NCBI RefSeq assembly: GCF_001999285.1
Contig: NZ_MLHN01000007.1
Coordinates: 86,760 to 150,759 of the forward strand
Reading direction: 5' to 3'
Source of the DNA: Rodentibacter genomosp. 1
Lineage (GTDB): Bacteria > Pseudomonadota > Gammaproteobacteria > Enterobacterales > Pasteurellaceae
Length of the DNA: 64,000 bases
The notes below the pieces were generated by a model. That model was given only the letters and a program-made list of their open reading frames with translations, was not told the origin of the DNA and made no database searches. Positions within the stretch are counted from its first letter, which is position 1. Every line of letters starts with the position of its first letter. Below, piece by piece: positions 27,154 to 35,427 of this stretch. The translations under genes were made by a program, and so were the position numbers.

Positions 27154-27813
27154 ATGGCACTGATTGAATATCATCCCCCAATGGAGCCTTATTTAGACAT
27201 TGTTTATCAAGATAACTATATTTGCGTGGTGAATAAACCGAGCGGGCTGCTTTCCGTACCGGGCAATCAACCGCAATATTACGATAGTGCGATGAGTCGG
27301 GTGAAAGAAAAATTTGGTTTCTGCGAACCGGCACACCGTCTTGATATGGCAACCAGCGGCATTATTTTGTTTGCTTTAAGCAAAGCGGCGGATAAAGAAC
27401 TCAAACGCCAATTCCGCGAGCGAGAACCGAAAAAACATTATCAGGCCTTAGTGTGGGGGCATCTTGCACAAGACAATGGCGAGGTTAATTTGCCAATGAT
27501 TTGTGATTGGGAAAATCGTCCACGCCAACGTTTAGATTTTGTCCTTGGCAAAAGAGCGGTCACAAAATTTGAGGTTTTGGCACGTTTACCCAATAACAGC
27601 ACTCGGGTAAAACTGACGCCGATTACCGGGCGATCCCACCAATTACGCCTGCATATGCTGGCATTAGGCCACCCGATTTTAGGGGATAAATTCTACGCCC
27701 ATCCACAAGCCAAGAGTATGTCGTCACGCCTCTGCCTTCATGCAGAAAGTCTAAGCATCACTCACCCCATCACCGGTGAACCCATGACTTTTTGTGCAAA
27801 AGTCGATTTTTAA
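27154..27813 (+). CDS. rluA: Dual-specificity rRNA/tRNA pseudouridine synthase RluA
   Basis: RluA makes pseudouridine 746 in 23S rRNA and 32 in several tRNAs. The catalytic Asp lies in HRLDMATSG. Starting at the second of two adjacent ATGs (27154) puts it at residue 64, the E. coli number, with five bases to AAGGAA and a 219-residue product. The first ATG at 27151 overlaps the rapA stop and has poor spacing. Either way it is coupled to rapA. Confidence 0.94.
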   Translation: MALIEYHPPMEPYLDIVYQDNYICVVNKPSGLLSVPGNQPQYYDSAMSRVKEKFGFCEPAHRLDMATSGIILFALSKAADKELKRQFREREPKKHYQALVWGHLAQDNGEVNLPMICDWENRPRQRLDFVLGKRAVTKFEVLARLPNNSTRVKLTPITGRSHQLRLHMLALGHPILGDKFYAHPQAKSMSSRLCLHAESLSITHPITGEPMTFCAKVDF

Positions 27814-27817
27814 CGAA

Positions 27818-27845
27818 AAACAGCCTCCCCAAAAATATGGGGAGG
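27818..27845 (-). terminator. Terminator after the PTS permease gene
   Basis: CCTCCCC (27824-27830) pairs with GGGGAGG (27839-27845). On the minus strand the stem is followed by CTGTTTTT. It sits between the convergent rluA and PTS genes. Confidence 0.8.
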
Positions 27846-27856
27846 ATAGCGATTAT

Positions 27857-29350
27857 CTAATCTTCTTTTCCTAAAATCTGATTGACCTCGCTTTTATATA
27901 ATACCGCTTTCGCCCCGAAAACGGCTTGAATCCCGCCGCCGACTTCCAACACATCAATCGCGCCAAGGGATTTTAATCGTGCTTTATCCACTAATTTCAC
28001 ATCTTTAACCGATACCCGTAAACGGGTAATGCAGGCGTCCACATTTTCAATATTTTCCGACCCACCAAGACCCGTAATAATATAGTGGGCATTTTCGGTG
28101 AGAGATGTCGTTTGTAATTCCGCACTTTCTTCCGTGTCTTCCGCTCTTCCCGGCGTCATCACATTGAATCGGCTAATCAAGAGACGGAACGAGAAATAAT
28201 AGAGTAACGCCCAAGGAATTCCCACTAAAACCACACGAATCCAATGCGTATTCCCATCGCCTTGTAAAATACCAAAGAGCAAGAAATCAATAAATCCACC
28301 GGAGAACGTATTTCCAATAGAAATATTAAGTAAATCGGCAATATAAAAAGAAACACCATCTAAAAATGCATGGAAGACATAAAGCCAAGGTGCAACGAAT
28401 AAGAACATAAATTCGATAGGTTCGGTAATACCGGTGATAAATGAGGTTAACGCCGCACCTAAAAATAATCCGCCAACTTTGGCTCTTCGGGCTTTCGGCA
28501 CGCAATGATACATTGCTAAACAAGCAGCCGGTAAACCAAACATCATGGTATCAAAACGACCGGCAAAGAAACGCGTACCTTCGGTGAATAAACCTTGATG
28601 GTTAGGATCGGCTAATTGAGCAAAGAAGATTTTTTGTGCCCCAATGATGGTTTCTCCATTTACGATTTCCGTCCCGCCTAATTCGGTGTACCAAAATAGC
28701 GGATAGATCATATGGTGTAATCCCACTGCGCCACTTAACCGCATAAGAAAACCGTAGAAAAATGTTCCGATCTCCCCCATTGAAGCAATGCTTTTGCCTG
28801 CGGATGCCAGCCAGCTCTGAAACGTCGGCCAAATTAAAAAGAAAACTGCACCGATAAAAATTGCCGAAAATGCTGTGACGATTGGCACAAATCGAGAACC
28901 ACCAAAAAAGCCCAAGATTTGCGGTAATTGGATATTATGGTAACGATTATGTAGTTTTACCGTTACCAAGCCCATGACTAATGATCCGATCACACCGGTA
29001 TCTATACTTTTCACCTCAGGAGAAAAAAGAGGAATTAAGGCATAAATCGTCCCGGTCATAATTAAATAACCGACTACTGCTGCAAGTGCAGCCACACCTT
29101 TATCCCGTTTTGCCAACCCAATACCTAAACCGATACAGAGAAACAATGCCAAATTCGCAAAGACGACCGAACCTGCAGAAGACATAATTTGGAAAATACC
29201 TTGCAGCAGCGAATTATCCAGTACGGGGTAGGCTTGTAGTGTGGCTTTATTGGATAATGCACCGCCAATACCCAGTAACAGACCGGCGGCAGGCAAAATA
29301 GCAATAGGCAGCATAAAGGCTTTGCCAATTTGTTGGAGTTGTTTAAACAT
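27857..29350 (-). CDS. PTS glucose-family EIICB permease
   Basis: This inner-membrane sugar permease phosphorylates its substrate during uptake. The EIIC part (about 1-385) has roughly ten hydrophobic helices and the conserved GITEPIEF, while the EIIB domain carries the phospho-cysteine Cys440 in DACITRLRVSV. No EIIA domain is attached, so a separate Crr-type EIIA must donate phosphate. It resembles PtsG, MalX and Bacillus glucose permeases about equally; glucose, maltose or an amino sugar are all possible. The final residues (about 430-497) fit the B-domain fold. A CRP-like site lies upstream at 29509. Confidence 0.88.
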   Translation of the reverse strand: MFKQLQQIGKAFMLPIAILPAAGLLLGIGGALSNKATLQAYPVLDNSLLQGIFQIMSSAGSVVFANLALFLCIGLGIGLAKRDKGVAALAAVVGYLIMTGTIYALIPLFSPEVKSIDTGVIGSLVMGLVTVKLHNRYHNIQLPQILGFFGGSRFVPIVTAFSAIFIGAVFFLIWPTFQSWLASAGKSIASMGEIGTFFYGFLMRLSGAVGLHHMIYPLFWYTELGGTEIVNGETIIGAQKIFFAQLADPNHQGLFTEGTRFFAGRFDTMMFGLPAACLAMYHCVPKARRAKVGGLFLGAALTSFITGITEPIEFMFLFVAPWLYVFHAFLDGVSFYIADLLNISIGNTFSGGFIDFLLFGILQGDGNTHWIRVVLVGIPWALLYYFSFRLLISRFNVMTPGRAEDTEESAELQTTSLTENAHYIITGLGGSENIENVDACITRLRVSVKDVKLVDKARLKSLGAIDVLEVGGGIQAVFGAKAVLYKSEVNQILGKED

Positions 29351-29508
29351 AGCTTCCTCACGTTGATTAATTTGCGATGCCCGTTATTGAAACCAATACT
29401 TCAAACTAAATCACAAATAGACACTATTTTTTCTTATCCGAAGAAGATAAATCAAGTAGTTACAGTCTATGACTAAATCCCTTTATGCTCAATAAGCAAA
29501 CATTGATT

Positions 29509-29528
29509 TTGTGATAACGTTAACATTT
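29509..29528. promoter_or_regulatory. Possible CRP site between PTS and PepSY genes
   Basis: TTGTGATAACGTTAACATTT keeps the strong left half TGTGA of the CRP consensus and a weaker right half (TAACA). Its place 159 bp upstream of the PTS start fits catabolite control. The inner ATAACGTTAAC could also be a LacI-family operator. Confidence 0.35.
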
Positions 29529-29644
29529 TTTATCGCAATTTTATTTGCTAATTTTCCCCTAATTTTCTTTCTTTAGAATACACGCCATCGGAAAGCAAAT
29601 GGGTTACTAATCGTAGCCCTCAAACTTCAAATTAAGGAGAAGAT

Positions 29645-30292
29645 ATGAAAAAATCAAATAAAACCGTTTTAGCACTTTTATTATCTGGAGCAATGACATT
29701 GGGTGCAGCAAATATGGCACAAGCAATGTCCCCAGAAGCACAAGAAGCCTTAGCAAAAACGCAGATTACAGCAAGCCAAGCCTTAAATACAGCACAAAAT
29801 AAAATCGGTGCTGACGCAAAAGTGAAAGAGGTGGAATTCCACTACACCAAATACGGTAAAGATTATTTTGAGGTGGATTTATTCGCCAATAATCAGTACC
29901 ACAAAGTCGATGTCGATGCAGCAAACGGTGAAATTTTAGGCACAACCAGTAAAACACCAAAAGAAGTGAGAGTACGTGCCGAGCAAAGTTCCCCTAAAAT
30001 TTCCTTTGATCAGGCAATGAATGCCGCCATAGAAAAAGCGGGCGGTAAAGTGGCTGAAGCAAATTTAAAATTCAGAGATGGACAAGGGTTTTATAAAATT
30101 GAAACTATTGCTAACGGACAACGTTTTCACGTTATCATAAATGGCGAAAACGGGCAGATTATGGATATGCCAACGAAACACAAGGGTATGCATAAAGGCG
30201 AACACAAAGAAAAACAGGCTAAAGATAAGCATCATCGTAAAGAAGGAGGCAAAGGCGGTTTCCACGCCGAACGTCCGATGCAAACAAATTAA
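29645..30292 (+). CDS. Exported PepSY-domain protein with His/Lys-rich tail
   Basis: The 215-residue protein has a signal peptide ending at A27 (MAQA). Two PepSY repeats follow, at about residues 38-97 and 114-172, each with the pattern V-K-E/A-x-x-x-K-F/Y...V-D/I...N-G-E/Q-I. The C-terminal stretch from about 178 is rich in His, Lys and Gly (KGMHKGEHKEK), suggesting divalent-metal or polyanion binding. PepSY proteins are often periplasmic inhibitors or sensors. It precedes a two-component pair, so it may modulate or be controlled by that pair. A terminator or attenuator lies between it and the regulator. RBS: AAGGAGAAG. Confidence 0.82.
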   Translation: MKKSNKTVLALLLSGAMTLGAANMAQAMSPEAQEALAKTQITASQALNTAQNKIGADAKVKEVEFHYTKYGKDYFEVDLFANNQYHKVDVDAANGEILGTTSKTPKEVRVRAEQSSPKISFDQAMNAAIEKAGGKVAEANLKFRDGQGFYKIETIANGQRFHVIINGENGQIMDMPTKHKGMHKGEHKEKQAKDKHHRKEGGKGGFHAERPMQTN

Positions 30293-30301
30293 TTGAAAAC
30301 C

Positions 30302-30331
30302 GACCGCACTTTCTACAAAGTGCGGTTTTTC
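30302..30331 (+). terminator. Uptake-signal hairpin between PepSY and regulator genes
   Basis: ACCGCACTTT (30303-30312) pairs with AAAGTGCGGT (30317-30326) over a four-base loop and is followed by TTTTCC. It would end or reduce read-through from the PepSY gene into the two-component genes. Confidence 0.7.
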
Positions 30332-30393
30332 CTTTATCAAATTTTCAGTATGATGAATAAGTTCTGCGGACATTTTAGTTTGGTGAAAAGATT

Positions 30394-31074
30394 ATGCGAA
30401 TTTTATTAGTTGAAGACGATCGAATGATCGCTGATGCCGTTTCAGAGGGATTGAAAAACGCTTGTTATGCGGTGGATTGGGTCAATAATGGCAACACGGC
30501 AGAACAGGCATTGGCGACACAACCTTATGATTTAGTATTGTTGGATCTTGGCTTACCCGGACAAGATGGATTGCAGGTGTTACGCCATTTACGCCAAACC
30601 AAAAATCACACGCCTATTTTAATCGTCACGGCTCGCGATGATTTAGAAAGTCGTCTCGCAGGCTTAGATGGTGGCGCAGATGATTATATTATTAAACCTT
30701 TTGATCTTGCCGAATTACTCGCCCGCATTCGTGCGGTGCTACGCCGACAAGGTGGACAAAGTACCCCATTATTGACGAACGGTTCACTCACCCTAAACCC
30801 AACGAATTATCAAGTTTCCGTTGCCAATCAATCCGACCCCATTCTTCTAAGTAATAAAGAATTTGCGATTTTACAAGCCTTGATGAACCGACCTGGAATT
30901 ATTCACTCTCGTGCAGAATTAGAAGATAAAATTTATGCTTGGGGAGATGAAGTGGAAAGTAACGCCATTGATTTTTTAATTCATAGCCTACGGAAAAAAA
31001 TCGGGAAAGATCATATTAAAAATGTGCGTGGTGTAGGTTGGTTAGTCGCCAAAAATGAACATATTGGAAAATAA
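30394..31074 (+). CDS. OmpR/PhoB-family response regulator (PmrA/QseB type)
   Basis: This 226-residue transcription factor has a receiver domain with D8-D9, phospho-acceptor D51 (LLDLGLPG), T79 and K100-P101. A C-terminal winged helix starts near residue 128 (LSNKEFAILQALMNRPG, ending NVRGVGWLVAK). It is phosphorylated by the kinase encoded three bases downstream. By sequence it falls near PmrA, QseB and TctD regulators, but it is not an obvious match to H. influenzae QseB/FirR, so no symbol is given. Targets are unknown; the upstream PepSY gene is a likely one. Confidence 0.9.
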   Translation: MRILLVEDDRMIADAVSEGLKNACYAVDWVNNGNTAEQALATQPYDLVLLDLGLPGQDGLQVLRHLRQTKNHTPILIVTARDDLESRLAGLDGGADDYIIKPFDLAELLARIRAVLRRQGGQSTPLLTNGSLTLNPTNYQVSVANQSDPILLSNKEFAILQALMNRPGIIHSRAELEDKIYAWGDEVESNAIDFLIHSLRKKIGKDHIKNVRGVGWLVAKNEHIGK

Positions 31075-31076
31075 AA

Positions 31077-32441
31077 ATGAGAAATTCCCTTCAATTTCGC
31101 CTCACATTGGCATTAACGATTTTATTCACTCTTGTCGCATTCAGTGCCGGAGGAATGGCGTTTTATAACACCTACCGAGAAACCAACAAACTCCAAGATG
31201 AAATGTTGGAACGGTTTTCAGGATCGGTCAATTTATCGGAAAATCCCACCTCACTTTTACCCCCTAAAATGCTTGACGGGCGGGTTCGGGTCTATTTTGA
31301 TCACAACCGTCCTAGTGCCCCTCCAACGGATTTTCCTGAGCAAATGGCGGAGGGGTTTCACAATTTGAAAAAAGAGGGAAAAAAATATCGTCGTATGCTG
31401 GCTGAGAATATGCCGAAGGAAATGCGCCCTCATAAACATGAAAAAAACGCCGACCAATTCTACCGCACTTATGTACGCAATACGCCGGAAGGCAGAATTA
31501 TCGTGATTCAAGATAACAGCTATCGCGAAACCTTGGCATTTCGCAATGCATGGACAAGTATATTGCCACTGCTCGTCTTATTTCCACTTGTTATTTTACT
31601 CACTATTGTCATTGTAAGATTCGCAATGAAGCCGGTACAACGCCTATCAAGAAAAGTAGAGCAACGGCACGAACAAAATTTACAACCCTTACCAACCGCT
31701 CATCTTCCCAGTGAGATTCGTGGATTTGTGGTGGAAATTAACCGATTATTATCACGTACTCATAGCTTTATTCAGCAGCAAAAACGTTTTATTGCCGATG
31801 CCTCACACGAATTGCGTAGCCCAATGACTGCCCTTTCTTTACAAATCGAACGACTTGCCAACCAAGATTTACCCACTGAGGCGAAAAACCAAATTAGTGC
31901 CGTAAAACAAGGTATTCAACGTAGTCGTCATTTATTAGAGCAATTACTTTCCCTTGCCCGTCTGCAAAATCAAGGAGAAAAGCCTTATCTCAAAATTGAG
32001 ATCCAAACCATTTTCCGCCGAGTGATTGAAGATTTGCTTCCCCTCGTATTAGAAAACCAACAAGATTTAGGGGTAGAGGGAGAACAAAATGTCACATTTT
32101 ATGGTAATGAAACGGATCTCTATTTACTCATCAAAACCCTGACCGACAACGCCATTCGCTATACCCCCAAGGGTAGCCAAATTGACCTTAGTGTAAAAAC
32201 CACACATAATGGAATCACCATAAAAGTGGAAGACAATGGTAAAGGTATCCCAACAGCAGAACGGGAGCGTGTGCTTGATCCCTTCTACCGAATGCTTGGC
32301 ACTGAGCAACAAGGTTCAGGACTTGGCTTAGCTATCGCCATGGAAATCGTTAACCATTATGGCGGCACATTGACACTAAAAGAGAGTGAGAAGTTTGAAA
32401 CCGGATTATTAGTGGACGTGTGGTTGCCTAGAGGGAATTAA
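31077..32441 (+). CDS. Sensor histidine kinase
   Basis: The 454-residue inner-membrane kinase has TM1 at about 8-30, a periplasmic domain rich in His, Met and Pro up to about 155, and TM2 at about 161-182. A HAMP-like linker leads to the DHp helix with His244 (ADASHELRSPMTAL), and a HATPase domain with DNAIRYTP, VEDNGKGIP and GSGLGLAIA. The periplasmic segments HNRPSAPP, MRPHKHEK and MPKEM suggest metal or cationic-peptide sensing, in line with the PepSY neighbour. It pairs with the regulator just upstream. Confidence 0.9.
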   Translation: MRNSLQFRLTLALTILFTLVAFSAGGMAFYNTYRETNKLQDEMLERFSGSVNLSENPTSLLPPKMLDGRVRVYFDHNRPSAPPTDFPEQMAEGFHNLKKEGKKYRRMLAENMPKEMRPHKHEKNADQFYRTYVRNTPEGRIIVIQDNSYRETLAFRNAWTSILPLLVLFPLVILLTIVIVRFAMKPVQRLSRKVEQRHEQNLQPLPTAHLPSEIRGFVVEINRLLSRTHSFIQQQKRFIADASHELRSPMTALSLQIERLANQDLPTEAKNQISAVKQGIQRSRHLLEQLLSLARLQNQGEKPYLKIEIQTIFRRVIEDLLPLVLENQQDLGVEGEQNVTFYGNETDLYLLIKTLTDNAIRYTPKGSQIDLSVKTTHNGITIKVEDNGKGIPTAERERVLDPFYRMLGTEQQGSGLGLAIAMEIVNHYGGTLTLKESEKFETGLLVDVWLPRGN

Positions 32442-32449
32442 CAAATGCC

Positions 32450-32471
32450 CTAGGGTAACTTGTTACCCTAG
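32450..32471. promoter_or_regulatory. Perfect 22-base palindrome after the kinase gene
   Basis: CTAGGGTAAC (32450-32459) and GTTACCCTAG (32462-32471) match perfectly over a two-base centre. It lies eight bases after the kinase stop. No T tract follows on either strand, so it is a poor classical terminator. A protein-binding site or a stabilising 3' hairpin is possible. Confidence 0.5.
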
Positions 32472-32492
32472 TAAGCATGATCACACTTTCCC

Positions 32493-32861
32493 TTATTTAC
32501 CCGGCTGTTTTTGATAACTCACACTGAGTAAATCGAGAAAATTGACGACAGCTTGGCGCTGTTGGTGATCGAATTGTTGCCAATGATAATCGTAGCGGGC
32601 TTTAAGTTCATCATTAGTGAGTGTAGCTTTGCTGCAACAATCCAAGAAAAACCAGTTTAACGGCGTATCTAAAGCTTGGGCGATCAACATTAAATGGCTG
32701 ATATTGATCTTGTTATCACCACGTTCATAACGAAGTAATTGTTGTTGTGAAATGCCGATATTTTCGGAAAGTTGATCGGCGGTAAGCCCGACTTCTTTGC
32801 GTCGCATTTGAATGCGTTTGCCAATCAAGTGATCGGCTTTAGAAGGGTTTAATTGAGCCAT
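32493..32861 (-). CDS. XRE-family HTH transcriptional regulator
   Basis: This 122-residue DNA-binding protein has a Cro/C1-type helix-turn-helix at about residues 14-70 (IGKRIQMRRKEVGLTADQLSENIGIS...LRYERGDNKI). The second half is helical and contains a CC pair (LDCCSKAT) at about residues 74-75 that could respond to redox or electrophiles. It is divergent from the four-gene stress-like cluster starting at 33015, with an inverted repeat in the shared intergenic region, so it probably represses that cluster and itself (inference). Confidence 0.85.
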   Translation of the reverse strand: MAQLNPSKADHLIGKRIQMRRKEVGLTADQLSENIGISQQQLLRYERGDNKINISHLMLIAQALDTPLNWFFLDCCSKATLTNDELKARYDYHWQQFDHQQRQAVVNFLDLLSVSYQKQPGK

Positions 32862-32884
32862 TATTGTCTCTTTTGCTTAAAATT

Positions 32885-32925
32885 TTCAGTTAATGAATTT
32901 TCAAGCAAATCTATGCTTAACTGAA
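32885..32925. promoter_or_regulatory. Inverted repeat in the XRE/cluster intergenic region
   Basis: TTCAGTTAA (32885-32893) and TTAACTGAA (32917-32925) are perfect inverted copies spaced by 23 bases. The repeat starts 24 bases from the regulator's ATG. Its size and spacing suit two dimer half-sites or DNA looping by the XRE protein. Confidence 0.45.
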
Positions 32926-33014
32926 TTTCATCAATTAAAACTTATCAATATAAATTTTCATCTATTAAAAATAGGTTGTTTAAATTTTCAATAAAAGACT
33001 TTAAGGATTCAAAT

Positions 33015-33317
33015 ATGCGTATTTTAGTTTTAGACGAACCACGTGAAGGTGTCACCTCAGCAGATTATGCTCCACATTTGTTAAATGAAATCAAACATGG
33101 TTGGGCATTGATTAAATCTGACTTTATTCGTGAGATTTATATGCGACAAGATCGCCCGGGTGTAGCATTTTTCGTTGAAGCGGAAAGTGTAGAAAAAGCA
33201 AAAGAAGTGTGCACCGAATTTCCATTAGTGAAAGCAGGCTTAATCGACTTCAATTATATTCCATTAGGCAACTACCTTTTTGTAGAGCAACTTTTTGCAG
33301 AGGAACACAAAGGGTAA
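33015..33317 (+). CDS. Small YciI/dimeric-barrel-like protein
   Basis: The 100-residue protein (MRILVLDEPREGVTSADYAPHL...) has the alternating strand-helix pattern of a dimeric alpha-beta barrel, similar to muconolactone isomerase or YciI-like proteins. GVAFFVEAESVEKAKEVCTEFPLVKAGLIDFNYIPLG is the typical second half. No catalytic assignment is possible. ATG 33015 is seven bases after AAGGA; the open frame extends 13 codons upstream without a ribosome-binding site. It is first in the cluster and 29 bp before the DJ-1 gene. Confidence 0.72.
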   Translation: MRILVLDEPREGVTSADYAPHLLNEIKHGWALIKSDFIREIYMRQDRPGVAFFVEAESVEKAKEVCTEFPLVKAGLIDFNYIPLGNYLFVEQLFAEEHKG

Positions 33318-33346
33318 TTTAACACTCAAACAGTGAGGAAAGTAAA

Positions 33347-34027
33347 ATGACAAAACCGATTTTATGTGTAGTTACCAGCACCACAGAAAAAGGTAATACC
33401 GGTATTTCGACAGGTTTCTGGTTAAGCGAGTTAACCCATCCATTAAAAGTCATGGAAGAGGCAGGGTTCAAAACAGTGATCGCTTCAATCAAAGGTGGGC
33501 AAGCACCAATTGATAAAGATAGTCTGGATTTTACCGATCCGGTAAATCAATATTTCTGGAATGAAACGGATTTAGAAGCCCGTTTAGCCCACACGCCAAG
33601 CGTCTCAGAATTGAATGGTGAGGATTATTCAGCGATCTTCTTCGCCGGCGGTCACGGCACGATGTGGGATTATCGTGAAAACCAAGATGCACAACGCTTA
33701 ATTCGTGAAGTGTATGAAAACAATGGGGTAGTTTCAGCCGTATGCCACGGCCCCGCTGCATTAGTGGATGCAAAATTAAGCAATGGCGAATACCTTGTGA
33801 AAGGTAAAAATGTGGCGGCATTCACAAACAAAGAAGAGGAGGAAGTAGGCGGTACGGCTATCGTTCCTTACTTACTTGAAAGTGCATTAATCGAACATGG
33901 GGCAATCCACCACGAAGCACCAAACTGGTTTGAAAACGTCTATGTAGATGGTCGTTTAGTCACCGGTCAAAATCCTGCTTCTGCACACAAAGTGGGCGTG
34001 GAAGTAGTTAAGGTGCTGAAGGGGTAA
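33347..34027 (+). CDS. DJ-1/PfpI family protein (Hsp31-like glyoxalase or chaperone)
   Basis: The 226-residue protein has the nucleophile-elbow cysteine C133 with the following H134 (VSAVCHGPAAL), and a conserved glutamate E28 in GFWLSELTHP. This is the Glu-Cys pair of DJ-1/Hsp31 enzymes. The GGHGTMWD loop (101-108) completes the class. Relatives are glyoxalase III or protein-repair enzymes acting on methylglyoxal damage, and amidase-like proteins. It has no signal peptide and is probably cytoplasmic. Confidence 0.88.
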   Translation: MTKPILCVVTSTTEKGNTGISTGFWLSELTHPLKVMEEAGFKTVIASIKGGQAPIDKDSLDFTDPVNQYFWNETDLEARLAHTPSVSELNGEDYSAIFFAGGHGTMWDYRENQDAQRLIREVYENNGVVSAVCHGPAALVDAKLSNGEYLVKGKNVAAFTNKEEEEVGGTAIVPYLLESALIEHGAIHHEAPNWFENVYVDGRLVTGQNPASAHKVGVEVVKVLKG

Positions 34028-34141
34028 ATATCTTATCCCCCCTCTTGTGGGAGAGAGGCAGACATAAAGTGCCTTCAGCACTTGGAGCTAAAGAAAGTGG
34101 AAGCGATATAAATTTCCCTCTCCGAAAATCCTTTGGATTTT

Positions 34142-34175
34142 CTCTCCCCCTCTCTCATTTACGGGAGGGGGAGAG
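34142..34175. terminator. Strong GC hairpin between DJ-1 and amidohydrolase genes
   Basis: CTCTCCCCCTC (34142-34152) pairs perfectly with GAGGGGGAGAG (34165-34175). A smaller hairpin (GAAAATCC/GGATTTTC, 34124-34142) precedes it. The T tract is weak, so it may only partly end transcription before the amidohydrolase gene. Confidence 0.5.
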
Positions 34176-34209
34176 TTAAAAAGACCAAATCTACAAAAAC
34201 TTTACAAAT

Positions 34210-35361
34210 ATGAACAATCTCAATCGTCGTCAATTTCTCACACAAAGTGTGGTCGTTTTGGCAGGGGGATTTTTACCGCATATCAGCACCGCACAACCGA
34301 TTGTCCAATCAAGTCAAAACAAGAAAAAAGGTCATAAAATGAAACTGATTTGTGTCGAAGAACATATTTTAGATCCCAATATCGCCAAAGCGACAATGCC
34401 ACAAGTGCTTCAGCAAGCACCTTATCTTACTAATTGGGGAAAACGGGTGAAAGATGGCAATCATACCGATCACAGCCGTCCTCAAATCGAAAAAAATGAC
34501 TTAATTACCCCAAAAGGTATGGAATTTGATGTCAAACGTCTAGCAGACATGGATGCTGCAAACATTGATATGCAGGTACTTTCTGTGGGTGGTTTTCCAC
34601 AATTTGCTTCTCTTGAATTACACAAACAGGCGAATGATAAACTGGCAGCCGCCATCAAAAAACATCCTAACCGTTTTGCTGCTATGGCGACCTTACCTTG
34701 GATGGAACCAGAGCAAGCAGTGACAGAATTAGAACGTACGGTAAAAGAATTGGGTTTGCGTGGCGCCTTGTTGAATGGTCGCCCATCGGACGATTTTCTC
34801 GCCCCCCCACGTTATGAAAGGTTGTTGGTGAAATTCAATGAACTGAATGTGCCACTTTATCTTCACCCCGGTATTCCTGTGCCTACCGTACAACAAGCCT
34901 ATTACAGCGGTTTTGATGATGAAGTGACCGCCCGCCTTTCTATGTTCGGTTGGGGTTGGCACAATGAAGCAGGGCTCCATTTATTGCGATTAATGTTATC
35001 CGGTGCATTTGATCGCTATCCGAATTTACAAGTGATTAGCGGACATTGGGGTGAAATGTTGCCATTCTATCTCCAACGTTTAGACGACAGCCTGCCACAA
35101 GCTGCTACCGGTTTAAAACGTAGCTTGACCGACACCTTCAAACAACAAGTTTTCGTTAGCCCTAGTGGTATGCTGACTCAACCGCACTTTCAGTTTATCT
35201 ATAATTTAATCGGGGCGGAACGTATCTTATTCTCGGTAGATTATCCTTATCAGACTCTTAACGGTGTACGTAATTTCCTCGAAAACTTACCCATTTCAGA
35301 GGCTGAAAAAGAATTGATTGCCTATAAAAATGCAGAGAAATTGTTTAGGATCAAGACGTAA
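34210..35361 (+). CDS. Tat-exported amidohydrolase-family protein
   Basis: The 383-residue protein starts with a twin-arginine signal (NRRQFLTQS at residues 5-13, then a hydrophobic stretch ending STA), so it is exported folded. The body is an amidohydrolase-2 TIM barrel related to ACMSD-type decarboxylases. HPGIP near residue 218, ISGHWGEMLP near 276 and VDYPYQ near 343 carry likely metal ligands. The N-terminal HxH found in some relatives is replaced by EEH. Substrate is unknown; small aromatic acids or lactones are typical of the family. Confidence 0.85.
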   Translation: MNNLNRRQFLTQSVVVLAGGFLPHISTAQPIVQSSQNKKKGHKMKLICVEEHILDPNIAKATMPQVLQQAPYLTNWGKRVKDGNHTDHSRPQIEKNDLITPKGMEFDVKRLADMDAANIDMQVLSVGGFPQFASLELHKQANDKLAAAIKKHPNRFAAMATLPWMEPEQAVTELERTVKELGLRGALLNGRPSDDFLAPPRYERLLVKFNELNVPLYLHPGIPVPTVQQAYYSGFDDEVTARLSMFGWGWHNEAGLHLLRLMLSGAFDRYPNLQVISGHWGEMLPFYLQRLDDSLPQAATGLKRSLTDTFKQQVFVSPSGMLTQPHFQFIYNLIGAERILFSVDYPYQTLNGVRNFLENLPISEAEKELIAYKNAEKLFRIKT

Positions 35362-35427
35362 CCGTTCAACTTGTCAGATAACCATGAGTAATAAATTACC
35401 CATGGATCATCATATAAGGAAAAAACA

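Noticed and set aside
34802..34808. C7 run in the amidohydrolase gene
   Set aside because: The run is short and lies in a Pro codon pair; there is no evidence of length variation.
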